NCBI GenBank assembly: GCA_003313425.1 | Contig: NHZP01000005.1 | Coordinates: 2,108,001 to 2,172,000 of the forward strand | Source: Pseudopyrenochaeta lycopersici | Lineage: Eukaryota; Ascomycota; Dothideomycetes; Pleosporales; Pseudopyrenochaetaceae | Length of the DNA stretch: 64,000 nt | Reading direction: 5' to 3' | In this document: piece after piece, positions 1-10,496 of the stretch | How the letters are laid out: each line of letters opens with the position of its first letter | How positions within the stretch are numbered: the stretch's first letter is position 1 | The notes under the pieces: model-generated | What the model saw: the letters and a program-made list of their open reading frames with translations, nothing else | The model's database searches: none | Told to the model about the DNA's origin: nothing | Made by a program: the position numbers and the translations under genes

Positions 1-1215
1 GTTACCCCAGAGTAGCGTCTGACTGATGAGGTTAAGGATGTGAGGGCTGCAACGGAGGCGGCGATGGGGAGCGATGAAGCCCATCTGCTGCGCGAGCTTG
101 AGGACGGCAGCGTCGTTGTTAGTAGCGTTGTCAAGCATAAAGTAGCCAACTGTACGCGGATTTATGCCGAACTGCTGCAGCGTTTTGCTAACTACTTTAG
201 CAATCTTCTTGCCAGTGTGAGCGCCCGTCAGCTGCGGCAGCGCGATAGGTACGTCTACAAGGTCACCAACGCTGTTAACGTAGTGAGCAACAACGCCTAA
301 GAAGCCACGCTTGCCGCCTTTAGTCGTCCAGCTGTCAAAGCTAATGTAGACCTTGCTTATTGATCGCGACAGCTCAGCGATAACCTGCGGCTGCATAAAG
401 TCGAAACGGCGCATTACAAAGCGTGAAACACTCGCATAGGAGGTCCATAATGCCGCTACTGCCTTAGGATTTGTAGCTTCAAGCAGCCGTCGAAACGCGG
501 GGGACTTAAACTTAGAAATTGGATGGTTGTTCTCGACGAGCCATGCGACAGCAGCATGTTAAAAATCCTGAATGCTAAAGCCGGCAAGCTCGTTGGCAAC
601 GTCTTAGGATACCTTGACTTTGCCGGCCTTAAAGACAGCGCGCAGCCCGCTCTTACCTGCCTTCGTCGCAGCGTGCGCTTTGCCTAGAGCTGCGTAACGA
701 TGGCCGCGTTTATTCTGCTCTAAATGGCGCGCTGAGGTCGACGTTGATAGCGTTGTTTTGTATATGCCGCCGCCACTAGCGTCGATAATCTTGTGCTCAT
801 AACAATAGCGACAGACAAAGAAGGTGCGGTCTGGGTCCTTAATGAGCGCAACGCGAAAGCCGTAGAGGTATACCTAGCTCTTTTTCTGCCTCTGCGTAGC
901 CAACGGCTTGCAGTATTAAGGTAAACGTGACTAATTAATCCCCTCGAAGTCGTCTGCAAAGCGCTTATTAAAGCCCTTACTACTATTATTATTATCTTCT
1001 AACGTAGCTACTGTTGCAGCCTTGCTGCCCTTAATAGACGTGACGATCGCAACGTTAGGCTAAGACTCGCGCAACTGCGACTTAAAGGTGGGTGGCTTGG
1101 TGGCCTGAGACGCGGCAGTCGTCAGTGCTTTGCGCGGCGATAGACGCTGAGATAGTTGCTGGGTTGTATTAACGTCGACAGGCTGGGACTCGATGCTATA
1201 AGCAGCGACCCTTAG
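1..1215 (-). pseudogene. hAT A transposase, main part (BED finger and start of catalytic domain)
   Basis: Read on the minus strand, about 950-720 encodes a BED-type zinc finger (FFVCRYCYEHKI followed by SARHLEQNKRG). About 450-1 encodes the start of the hAT RNase-H-like core: ISFDSWTTKGGKRG, GYFMLDNATNNDAAV and RRLRCSPHILNL. The N-terminal 30 or so codons lie beyond the hAT B insertion at 3786-3880. Joining 1215 to the sequence after 3793 continues the same frame (PNKRLRV to AAYSIES), so B entered an open coding region. Several in-frame stops are TAG or TAA at expected Gln/Trp positions. The C-terminal dimerisation domain is outside the window. Confidence 0.75.
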
Positions 1216-3785
1216 CAGACTTCTCAATAATAAATAAATAAATATAGAAGCTTTATTTCTATCTATTTATTGTTAAGCCCTTATATTTATATCGATTATT
1301 AGCTTATCAATAATTAATAATATGAGCCTTGGCATGAATACCTAGCCACTGCTACCAGAGATATCCATAATCTCGTCATCCACAGCCACATAGAGCTTCC
1401 TAATCAAGTCATTCTGCACCCAATTGCCCAGGCACTCAAGCTTTTTGATAGTCTCTGCCAAGAGACGTGTTCTGTCCCAAGAGATCGTACGCCTTATGTA
1501 AGAGAACACCCGTTCCGGGTCGTCTGACATAGCCGGCACGCTTAATACTTTAATAGCTATTTGATGTAGGCGAGGATATGCAAGTCTCTGCTCTTCTCGG
1601 CACCACCATTCAAGCGGAGTCTTTGTTTTTATATATCTTAGTGTAGCATTAATGAACTGTTCAAAATTATCCTCATCTTCAGGCCCATCCAAAACACTTA
1701 TTAACTGTTTAAGGCGCTCGTACGCTGATAGTTCGCGTTACTTCTCGCCTAATATAGTCGCCAATATTAATACTAGCGTGCTGCTGCAACAGCAGGTTCT
1801 CGCCAGTCCTTCTCCTAGTAACGATTAATATACTTCCAGCGCTTCTCAGGATAGAGCAGTAATGCAGTAGCATATATAGGGGTTTTGTCGCTCTCTTCGT
1901 AATACTTAGAGAGCACCCACTAACCTATATTAATAGAGTTGACCATATGCTTATTATTAGCATATTTAACCTACATTAACGTAAGCAAGCTAGGCAGAAG
2001 GTAGTTCTTATAATTACTTACTTTGGCGTCCTCAAATTACTTGAATAGAATATCCATATTCGCTAACACTTAATCTATTAATGCCCACTCCATCTGTTAC
2101 TCTAAAGCTGCTTAATAGAATGGCTGCAGGAACTCGTAGGTTATTTTAAGTACTTGCTAATCATCGTGTGTGAGGATATTATCTTCTAACTCCTTGTGGT
2201 ACTGGTTCAAAAATATTAATATAGCACCTTCCTGCTTAATAGCTGCACTAAGTAACATAAACTAAGAGTTCCAGCGGGTAATGTTGTCTATACTAAGCGC
2301 CTTTCCTGCAATAGCTTCCTAAATATTATTATAGATATTCGAACTGCGGATAAACACTGCAATATTATAGAGTTTACCCATTGCGCTAATGCTCCGCCAG
2401 CCTGTAGCATCATTACGTGCCTTTTGCCCGCCTTAACCTCTTTACAAATTATTTGACTGGATCTGCTCTTGTAACACCTTAACAACAGTTGTTTTATTTG
2501 CTTCATCCTGCGCCTCTTTAATTACAGCTTAAAGGGCACTCTTGCTTGTTGCAAAGAGGAAGGCTTAAAGAGATAGATTAATAATGTAGCCGCCGCATCT
2601 TGTTTGATAGAAGACTAGATCAAATGTAACGTCGTACTCTCGTAACAATTCTTCAGCAAGTTAGCGGAGGCAGGTATCGTTTCTTGCGTTATTGTCGCTA
2701 GTGAAGTAGCCAATTCAAGCGGATAGATTGTATTTTCAGATTATCTCTATTAAATAGAGTGCTATCGCAGCCCTAGCATAAGAGTAGCGGAGGTTTAGTA
2801 ACCCTAATAGAGCCTTCCGTAGCATATAGTTCTCATCAACCTATTATGCGTAAACGGCGATAAAAGCTTTCTAGTAAGGAGATAACCACACATCTATAGA
2901 AAAATGTATAGGGCTCTGGGCAAGCTTTAGCCTCTCCTTTATTAACTCTTAATGTGCAGAATATGCCCTATCCAAATCCGCCGCAACAGTGTTGCCGGAA
3001 TTAGTAAGGAACTCTTCAGCTGCAGGATTTATAGCTATTAAAAGCGCTTAGTATTCTGGCCACGTTACAAAGTTTAGTGGAACGTGCCTACGTGCCGCTA
3101 GCAGCATCTAGGCCTCTCAGAAACTATCAAAGTTAATTGCTTTTCGCAGCGTATTTATATCCTTTTCTTTAACCTGCTGCATCTACTTAATGGCTGTTCT
3201 TGCAAAGGCATTTTCGATAGCTTATTAACGCTTTTTTTAAGACCTAGAATCCTCTTAAACAAAAATATGATGTTCGTTCTTGAGATAATAGCGGGCATTA
3301 CCTGTTACGTGTGTTAACCAGCCTGGATTGCCACATTTCTTGTAATAGTAGAGTATCTTGCCGTCCCTTGCATGTGGTTCATCACCTTCAGCTTCTTGAA
3401 AGTAGTCCTATGTTGATGTAGCTCTTAATCTTCTTCTCTTTACTATAGGCTGTGATGAAGAGGTTTCTACTTTAGAGGGTGTAGGGCGACTAATAAAGGC
3501 TTGTAAGAAGCTATTAGAGGGTAGGAGGGAGGAAGGGCCTAAAGTTGCGTTAGATTAGGAGAATAAGGACCTTCTGGAGCTCATTATCGCGTTAGAAAGG
3601 ATATGCTGTTAATATGTTGACTTAAGATATTAAATTGAAATAAACCCGTGTGCGGAAGGTTCGCTTAATATTGTTAATAATTAATAATATATTTATTAAT
3701 AAGATGAGTATTCTTATTAATATCGTTAAGCTTAACAATAAATATGCGCTTAACAATAAATATATATTTATTACTAAGAAGTCTG
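1216..3785 (-). mobile_element. hAT transposon B, complete, 2570 bp, 8-bp target duplication
   Basis: The 8-bp direct repeat ACCCTTAG occurs at 1208-1215 and 3786-3793, exactly outside imperfect terminal inverted repeats that begin CAGACTTCT at both ends. Subterminal regions are AT-rich and share inverted copies of GCTTAACAATAAAT (near 1262-1276, and twice near 3730-3760). Eight-base duplications and a CA-start terminus are characteristic of hAT elements. B is nested in the coding region of hAT A and is therefore the younger insertion. It contains one RIP-degraded transposase gene. Confidence 0.85.
1342..3584 (-). pseudogene. hAT B transposase, RIP-degraded
   Basis: A probable start is at 3584. 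A zinc-finger-like region follows (KKCGNPGWLTHVTGN, about 3300-3400), then the catalytic core (SIDVWLSPY, GYFTSDNNARNDTC, about 2650-2950), the NITRWNS motif near 2280, and the C-terminal hAT dimerisation domain at 1342-1692 (LEWWCREEQRLAYPRL, then VLSVPAMSDDPERVFSYIRR). Stops lie at conserved Gln/Trp positions: the expected VYAQWVDENYM reads VYA**VDENYM, from CAA->TAA and TGG->TAG. It cannot encode an active protein. Length and domain order match intact hAT transposases of about 700 residues. Confidence 0.8.
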
Positions 3786-3880
3786 ACCCTTAGGCGCTTG
3801 TTCGGGACAGCAGCGCTGTTACAGGGACGTTTAGGGGCTTTGTTAAGCGGCATAGTAACAATAGGGGCGTAAAAAACCAC
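3786..3880 (-). pseudogene. hAT A transposase, N-terminal coding piece
   Basis: Starts at an ATG at 3880 (or 3853) and reads MPLNKAPKRPC then PNKRLRV before the hAT B junction. It is basic and proline-rich, as expected upstream of a BED finger, and its frame matches the main part at 1-1215 once B and one copy of its 8-bp target duplication are removed. Attribution to element A rests on that frame continuity. Confidence 0.65.
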
Positions 3881-3958
3881 TAAGTAACTGTCTATATAGG
3901 CAAAGGCGACAGTATAGGTAGATGACGCGTAAGATGGACGCGTAAAGTAGCTTTAGGT

Positions 3959-4082
3959 TTACCTCAGTTTCCTCAGGCGTTCCACGTGATCGTTGAGCTA
4001 TACCACATTAGGATGTGGCTGATTCGGCTTTTTCGTGGAACGTCTGAGCAGCGAATGTGGTGAGCCCATACAAATATCCGAG
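3959..4082. repeat. Left terminal inverted repeat of element C, with T-shaped hairpin
   Basis: The outer block TTACCTCAGTTTCCTCAG is followed by a 15-bp stem: 3972-3986 pairs with 4034-4048, 14 of 15 positions. The 47-nt loop contains a smaller 6-bp hairpin (CCACAT at 4003-4008 with ATGTGG at 4013-4018). After the stem comes the inner conserved block GCAGCGAATG and, at 4072-4080, AAATATCCG. The stem sequence differs from that of the right end although both form stems. Confidence 0.75.
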
Positions 4083-4490
4083 GTTTTAGCTGCATCCCCC
4101 ACCAGAGCTGTCTGAGACTGCTTGTTTGCAATTCGATAGTTATTAACATTACAACGCCGATATCAAAAATCTGGCTTCAATGTCCTCTTCGCCTTAACGA
4201 GTCAGATCTGAATCTGTACGAAATTTAAAATTCGGCTATGTTTTGGGTACGCTATGCGTTCCTAAAGATGGCGTCCCTGAAAGCCCCTACTGTTGACAAT
4301 TGCTATGCAATCTTAACTACTCACTCAAATTAGTGCTCACTCTGCAAACAGCATCTAGGGCATCCCTATGCCACATATTGACTTCGTTTGCTCTCGTTAG
4401 ATCGACATTATTGCCGTCGCAAGCATGCCACGCCGGCGAGTCTAACACCCTCCTAAGAGGACGCCAGCTGAGTTTATAAGGCGAACCAGT

Positions 4491-7035
4491 TTGCAGATAT
4501 TATCATATGCCTTAATTAGGATAAGTGGCCAATCTAGGACTCGGTTCTCTCCTGATACCTCCGCGTCAACCGTCAACAACTTCGATCCTGTGGAACCCGC
4601 GTCCACTGACAACTCAAACCTCACAGAGGCAATTGAAGAGGGCCCTATGGAGGAGATTATCCAGGTGGGACAGACTGTGTCTGCCGAGGAAATGCCAATT
4701 TGATTGGAGATTGAATTTACTGATGATGTTGGAAATACTAAGGTGGAAACACGGAGTGTCTTGGCTAATCAGGTGGCTTAGGCTCAAAGAATAATTGCTG
4801 GTGCTACATGGATAGGGAGGGCAGGGCAGAATAATGCTATTGATGAAGCAGTCCAACTTCTCTATCCCTATGCACCCCGCGAAGGTCAACGCAATACTCT
4901 ACAACACCTTATCTATAAGCGGGAGGACCTTATACTTATCGCGAAAACTTTATTTGGAAAGAGTATGATCCTACAGGTAGTATCGATCCTAATACGCAAG
5001 TTAATTACTGTTGTTGTGTTGCTATTGGATTAGATTAGCTAGGAGCAGGCTGAATATATCACCCGTACTAGTGGCACGCCGTGTTTTCTAAACGCAGATA
5101 CAATCAGTTTAAAGGTCCTTATGAATATACGGAATAGGAAGTATACGTATATCCTTATAAGCCCCGAACTAGTAATTAGTGATAAGTTCTATGTTACGGC
5201 AACCAATCCAGCATTTAAGGAACGGCTCTGTCTAGTGGTTATTAACGAAGCCCATCTTGTGTCACAATGGGGTAGGAACTTCAGAACTAACTACGCACGA
5301 CTGGGCTGCTTACGCAGCTTATTTAGAAGCTATATCCCTTAGTTTGCCTGCTCTGCATTATTGGACAACGAGGCACTTAAGATGCTAAAGAAGGGAGTTG
5401 GTTTTAAGGATGATGTCTCTATTATGCGCACATCAATCGATCGACCAGAGCTAATAATTAGAATTGGCTGGATACTAACAGGATCGCGCTAAAAGGCTTC
5501 TGCCTTACGCTTTATATTTGATGACGGTGTTCGAACAAACACTGTATCTGCTCCCCTGCCACGAAAAATACCAAAAACAGTCGTTTTCTTTGACTCTAAA
5601 AAGGAGGCATACATCGCTATGCAGGAGTGTAGGATCTGGTTGCAAGAGAGCGATACCTATAGATATCCAAAGAAGCTTTCTAGAGAGACGATTAAGATTT
5701 TCCACCGTAATATAGCTAAGTCCGACAAAAACGCTATTATTGAAGAGTTCTAGAAGCTATCTGCAGATTCGTCGATACGCGTAATATTTGCCTTAGAAGC
5801 ACTTGGACTGGGCGTAGATCTACTGGACGTTCGACGTATTGTACAGAACGGGTTGCTGAAAGGAGAAGAGCCTGCTATTATGTGGCAGCGAGGCGGTAGA
5901 GCTAGTAGGGACGGAGAGGACGGCGAAATAATCCTCCTAATAGACAGGTGGGTGGACGGTCTACGAATGACTTCCTCGTTGGCTAGAAAAAAAGGCCTAC
6001 ACAGTAAGTGCTAATTATGCCAGAGCTTGCAGCGCCTAAATGAAGGTATATTAGCAGACGAACATAACAAAAAAAGGACCTTGACACTTCCTGAGCGCCG
6101 TGGTAACCTACCTAACTTCTGGTATATGCTAGCGAACGAACCTAGCTGCCTCAGAGCACGATTTCTAGATTACTTTGATGAACTACAAGAGTTTCGGGAA
6201 TATATTCGAAAGAACCGCTGCTGCAGCAATTGTAATCCTGACCGTCAGCTCGGCAAGCTAGATAATCACTACCTATACAGTGAGCGTGGTAACAGCCTCA
6301 ATACTAGACGCAAGGAGGTGCTCGGACTGATAACGGCCTGGGCAAAAAATCAAGTACCTGCAGCGTTTCCTAACCCGTCGTTTCGGCCAACAGTCGACTG
6401 CTTCATATCGGCAGATCAATTGACGCAGCTAGCCTAAGGACGCACATCTTATTACGAATCTAGATAAGCTACACAAAGCTCTTAGGTCATGGTACTTCTT
6501 CCAGACCTATGGCGCTGAACTCCTTGCGAATCTACAAAGCGCTAGCCGTACAGCGGAAGAAGTTGTATCCCAGGCCTTTAGGAAGGCTAGCAGTTAAACT
6601 CAGGCATCCAGCCAAAGCCAAGACGGTAATATCTGGGTTAACACCGCTACTCCGATATCTATAAACCAGTCAACGTCCTAGGCGTCGACACAATCAATTC
6701 CCACTCGCCGACCCCTCGATTTAGTATCTAGAAATGTACCTAGTAGCACTTAAAAAAGTTCGAAACAAGACAAAACGGGGCACACGATATCTTCGGCGCC
6801 AGTGGCTTCTCGAGATCTACCTGCATCTAGTTTTAGCCGCCTGAGAAAGGCACCGAAGAAGCTTAGGGAGTAGCGGGGGCGCTAATTCATATAAAGGGCA
6901 TCCTGGCTGATTAGGCGAGCTTTTAAGGACTGACAGCGAAAGGCAAAGCAGAAGGAGACAGCTATTCAAGCCGTTGCCGCCACCTATGCGAAGCCTCAGT
7001 CAACAGACGCTCAGCCGCCTAGGGGGGTTTAAAAA
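4491..7035 (+). pseudogene. RecQ-like SF2 helicase of element C, RIP-degraded
   Basis: One frame runs from about 4491 to 6430, broken almost only by TAG/TAA, then shifts near 6430 and continues to about 7035. Helicase motifs appear in order: motif I region ILIAKTLFGKSMILQ (about 4940), motif II VINEAHLVSQWGRNFR (5240, DEAH altered to NEAH), motif III FACSALLDNEA (5345), FFDSKKEAY (5590), IFHRN (5700), FALEALGLGVD (5790) and motif VI QRGGRASRDG (5886). A Cys pair region CCSNCNPDRQLG lies near 6220, followed by a low-complexity Ser/Thr/Gln tail. This order is typical of RecQ-family DNA helicases. The protein presumably unwound DNA during transposition. The Walker A glycine and the DEAH aspartate appear lost, so this copy is dead. 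Confidence 0.75.
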
Positions 7036-7406
7036 TAGCAAATCCAACGCCCCCTAAGGAGGGGAAAGGAGAGAATATTATTTGAATAGCCTGATTTAGA
7101 GACCCCAATAGCAATATTACCATCTCTTATATCTGTAAACCAACGATATTGGATAACGACTCCTTTAATAATTATGAATGGAGAACTTACCACGCTGTCG
7201 GCAGATATTGATTCGATGATAGAAACCTGCTCCTAGGTACACTGTTACGCACTACGAAAGGAGTTCCCCGGCTACAGTGCTTGTAAAGTCCTCGTCTGGT
7301 GTAGGTAGATTATTAATGAGAGCTAATAGCTCGGTGTCCCATATCTGGTTTATACCACCAGAAGCATCTGTATTATCGCCCCCTATATATGTATTTCCTC
7401 TAGGTG
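7036..7406. other. Intergenic gap between the convergent genes of element C
   Basis: About 370 bp between the 3' ends of the helicase and the DUF6589-like gene. Minus-strand translation shows short open stretches without recognisable motifs. I see no gene, terminator-like feature or repeat here. Confidence 0.4.
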
Positions 7407-10001
7407 TTAGTCGTTAACGTCGTTGTCTAGAGTGACAATATCGTCTAACGCAGAAATAGGCGTCGCCGTCGCATTATTAAGGTATTCTCCCTCCTCCCAC
7501 TCGCCTTCAACGACTGCGCAGTTGAATCTTTTAACCCCGTTGTTTAATAACTTGACCCCTCGCTGCAGGATATCCGTAGGTTAAAATAGAGAGCTCCTTC
7601 CACGAGCATGTTTAGTAATTGACCGTGACGCTGCTATTTGGTAAGCCAGGTAGCGCACCTCCCGACTGGCATCCTTGATCTAGTGCCTAGCGTTGCTGTA
7701 TTCGCCGAACGCAGCTTCCATGGCGACTTTTAAGTCAGTACAGTAGCTTGCAGTTAGGGCGGTACAGCGGAAGAGATCAGCAATGTCAATTATCGATGTC
7801 CTTCGTGTTGCCATTAAGACCTTCATCTGGAGGTTGAAAAACTCGTTCAGCCTATCCATTTCAAACCAACCGTCATCAGTACCGCGTAAATTAACTAGGC
7901 CATTTGCTAGAATAGCGTTCTGTAATTCTTTGCTAGCAGCGACAGTCTAGGTAAGCCAGGTCATGTAGAGTGATAGGAAGGCGTATTTGGACTTATCACT
8001 CCCATGAAATAGCAAGCAACATCGCGCTAGCGCTCGTTTGATAAGGCCCACGTCAGCGTGTTTAATAGCGTATTTAAGCGTCTTGTACGTCTCCATCTGC
8101 TGTAGGAACTTTGCATAAGCAGAAAACTTATAGTCCACAGGCTTGGACTCATCGGGCGACTGCTCCGCAACAGTGAAGATATACTGTCGTATTTGCTCAA
8201 CCTTGCTGTAGAAAGTGGCGCGGCTGAGCTTTCTAATATAGTGGTCAACTTGGTTAGGCTGAGAGGCCTGCACGCTCGACGGAAGAAGACGATAGAACAG
8301 AGCTGTTATCCTTGCATCGAATGCTCGCGTAGCCACCTCCTCTTTGTGATGGAATGGACTTTTGTGGCCCTGTACACAGCCAAGGTAGTTCTTATTGTAG
8401 TAGAGCGTCGACTCCGCTGCGGCTTGCTCAGACCCAGAGTACGTATCATGGATCATATCCATGTAGTTAGTACGCCAGTGAAACAATCCAGGCACAGGTA
8501 GAAGCCAATTGTATTTGTCGTATAGAAGCGTTGCCTCCTGACGCTCCTTCTGAACTGTACGGATTAAGGAAACTGTCTTCTGATTACTATAGACTAGGTG
8601 TAGTCGCCCACCAAAGCCATCGGCACGGTCGTACCCTAGTTGCTCGGTAAATACTTTGTCAATAACGCTGTAAGTTCCGTTTATTGTGCCCTCGTTCTCT
8701 AAAATAGGCCCTAGACTGTAGTAAGGTGTTTTGCGCGGAGGGAGACGCTTAATTGATAGAAGCTCTAGACAATCTGTAAGGGTAACTTGTTTTTTTATCT
8801 GTTTAAGGTTGTGATCGGTGAACAACCCTTCTACAGCTTCACAGTGTGTGTAGCGGATAGCCTCAGCAATCCAGAAACGCTGACAGCCGCGAAGGATTTC
8901 ATCATCCTGATTACCGGGTGCTAGATAAATGTCACAAGGATCAAGTGCTACTTCTAGGCGTAGCATTAACTTGTAGAGGCCTCTAGCAGGTATACTGTAA
9001 CTAATACAGAGCTTCCTAGTAGTAGCGGATACGTGCTTTGCAGGTTCGCGTAGCGTCTAGTAACGAACATTCTAGTTATAGTCGAAATTATCCCAGGAAA
9101 TAATGATTTCATTACGGTGGTTTTTCGCTAGGCTGGTAATCAGTTTCTACTTAAGTTAGTCGCTGGGCAGTACTCTTTAGGGGCAGGCTAGGTACGTGAG
9201 AGGGACGATACTTTTCCGATATCAGCTAATTCGCCATGTCTACTGTTGATTACTCCATAGCTTAACGTAACGCCCAGCCCAGCAAGGACGTTGAGAGTGC
9301 GCCGCTTAACCCCCATTGAATGTAAATGTAACCCGAGCAACATAGGAAGGTTGTTGCATTTCCTTAGAGCGCGGGCATGTGCTATGATAGAGCTGATCAT
9401 AACTATGTGGCCCTGGTATTCGATCACGGTGTCACGGCGGCTGGCGCGCTGTTGCTCTATAAGCCCCGCAAGCAGACTCTAGAGCTCTGGTGCTGCCTTT
9501 TGTACCCGCTTAGCTAAGGCAAGTATGTCTAGTTGAGCGATGTCCTTCTCAGATTCAAACTCCCCTATGCTAACCTCGGGTTTCCCCAATGCGTTAAGCT
9601 CAGTGCGTAGCCGTGTGATCAGATTCGTGTTCCCTACATTTCGAATATCTTCCAAAGCGCGCGACAGTTGTTCAACCACCTCTTTCCGCTTATATATTGC
9701 ATCTGATAGTGCCTTTGCCCGAGCTGAACACTTCATACTATACTTTTTGGTCGGCTGGGCAGTGACCAGATGGTATATTAAGTCTTTGATCGACCATCGG
9801 TGCTTTTCATTTAGCTTATACAGCAACCATATCAACTCTCTCGCGCGCGCTTAGGCCTTTGACGTATCGTGTCGGCTTGTTAGGGTCAATGACGCGCCGT
9901 TTTCTGGCTGGAGAGGTCGCACCAACCTGGATAGGGGTTGGACTTCGCCGCGGGCGACGTCTCGACGCAGGGGCCGAATTCGGCGATTTTAACGTCATCA
10001 T
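7407..10001 (-). pseudogene. DUF6589-like protein, candidate transposase of element C
   Basis: Begins MMTLKSPNSAPASRRR at 10001 with a basic N-terminus and reaches a natural stop at 7407 (NDVND*). Frame changes occur near 9845 and 9150. Conserved parts include LLGLHLHSMGVKRRTL (about 9330), a 339-codon open segment at 7947-8966 with CHREAVE-like CEAVEGLFTDHN, then HLVYSNQKTVSLIRTVQK, and PVPGLFHWRTNYMDMIH. These match my recollection of the fungal and cnidarian DUF6589 family, where the middle motif is G-D-Q; here D has become N, consistent with a G->A change. As the only other gene in a TIR element, it is the probable transposase. That role is inferred, not shown. Confidence 0.65.
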
Positions 10002-10088
10002 CTTATTCTCGGAGGCCAGTTTAACGGTCCTACAATATGTTAGAGCTTAATCTAAAGTTGTGGTGGCGTAGGATATACTTGACCAAAG

Positions 10089-10208
10089 TTCGGATATTTA
10101 TATAGTGGAGTGCATTCGCTGCTCAGACTATAGATTGGGTAGCAGACCAGAATGGTCTAGCGCGCCTTGGCGCACACGTGAATCTGTAGTCTGAGGGAAC
10201 TGAGGTAA
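10089..10208. repeat. Right terminal inverted repeat of element C, with T-shaped hairpin
   Basis: Mirror image of the left end. The stem 10122-10136 pairs with 10181-10195 (14 of 15). Inside its loop are two small hairpins: AGACCA/TGGTCT (10144-10149 with 10153-10158) and GCGCC/GGCGC (10162-10166 with 10169-10173). The outer block ends at 10208 with CTGAGGTAA, followed by the target duplication CTTTAGGT. Confidence 0.75.
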
Positions 10209-10216
10209 CTTTAGGT

Positions 10217-10345
10217 AGGTAGCTGAGATGCTTACTAAGCTAACTATAACACCAGGAAAGTATCGCGAGATCGCTCGTACAGCAAACTTAGTAGCCTCAT
10301 TGAAATCGAAGCTAAAACATGTTGCTGAACACTCCCGCAACACTA
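10217..10345 (-). other. Short unidentified stretch right of element C
   Basis: Open on the minus strand (LRECSATCFSFDFNEATKF) but matching nothing I recognise. It is the right flank of element C and may be part of the element C entered, or an unrelated relic. Confidence 0.25.
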
Positions 10346-10348
10346 AAA

Positions 10349-10495
10349 CATCAAGCCAATCAAGCTAACTAATCAAGCTTCGTATTAAGGCTTGATTTGA
10401 TTGCAAAAATACTAGGACGAGGCTTGGATTGATCGAATTGACGATCGTCAAGCCAATCAATCAAGTGCTTGATTGTAGCTTGATTGTTGACATCT
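10349..10495. repeat. Short inverted-repeat block built from AATCAAGC/GCTTGATT
   Basis: About 145 bp containing at least three copies of (C)AATCAAGC on the left and inverted copies (GCTTGATTG) on the right. The ends are roughly inverted (CCAATCAAGCTAACTAATC against CAATCAAGCTACAATCAAGC). It sits exactly where the copia-1 reverse transcriptase reading stops. It resembles hAT subterminal regions or a small MITE; no target duplication was found. Confidence 0.4.
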
Positions 10496-10496
10496 C

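Larger units (their letters stand above)
1..3958 (-). mobile_element. hAT transposon A, degenerate, cut by window edge and by two insertions
   Basis: A hAT-type DNA transposon on the minus strand. Its coding region runs from about 3880 down past position 1, so its 3' end lies outside the window. It is interrupted by hAT B (1216-3785) and bordered on its 5' side by element C. The 5' untranslated part (about 3900-3950) repeats the motif ACGCGTAA, the kind of subterminal repeat seen at hAT ends. The true 5' terminus was not located; element C inserted close to or into it. The family is clear from the transposase motifs; the boundaries are approximate. Confidence 0.7.
3959..10208. mobile_element. 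Element C: 6.25-kb DNA transposon with helicase and DUF6589-like genes
   Basis: The direct repeat CTTTAGGT flanks the element at 3951-3958 and 10209-10216. Immediately inside are inverted repeats beginning TTACCTCAGTT(T/C)CCTCAG. The repeats continue for about 120 bp through a hairpin-forming block and a second conserved block (GTCTGAGCAGCGAATG and AAATATCCGA). The interior holds two convergent genes: a RecQ-like helicase (+) and a DUF6589-like protein (-). An 8-bp duplication with long structured inverted repeats indicates cut-and-paste transposition. The pairing with a helicase recalls the AcademH lineage of Academ transposons, as I remember it, but I cannot confirm that assignment. Both genes are damaged mainly by RIP-type changes. 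Confidence 0.8.

Noticed and set aside
4491..7035. Telomere-linked RecQ helicase marking a chromosome end
   Set aside because: No TTAGGG-type arrays occur in the window, and the helicase lies inside a delimited transposon.
8193..8501. Plus-strand open frame opposite the DUF6589-like gene
   Set aside because: A shadow of the 339-codon minus-strand segment, with no domain content.
3959..10208. Element C as a Helitron
   Set aside because: It has a helicase, but of RecQ rather than Pif1 type. No Rep-like HUH domain is visible, and it has inverted repeats with an 8-bp duplication, which Helitrons lack.
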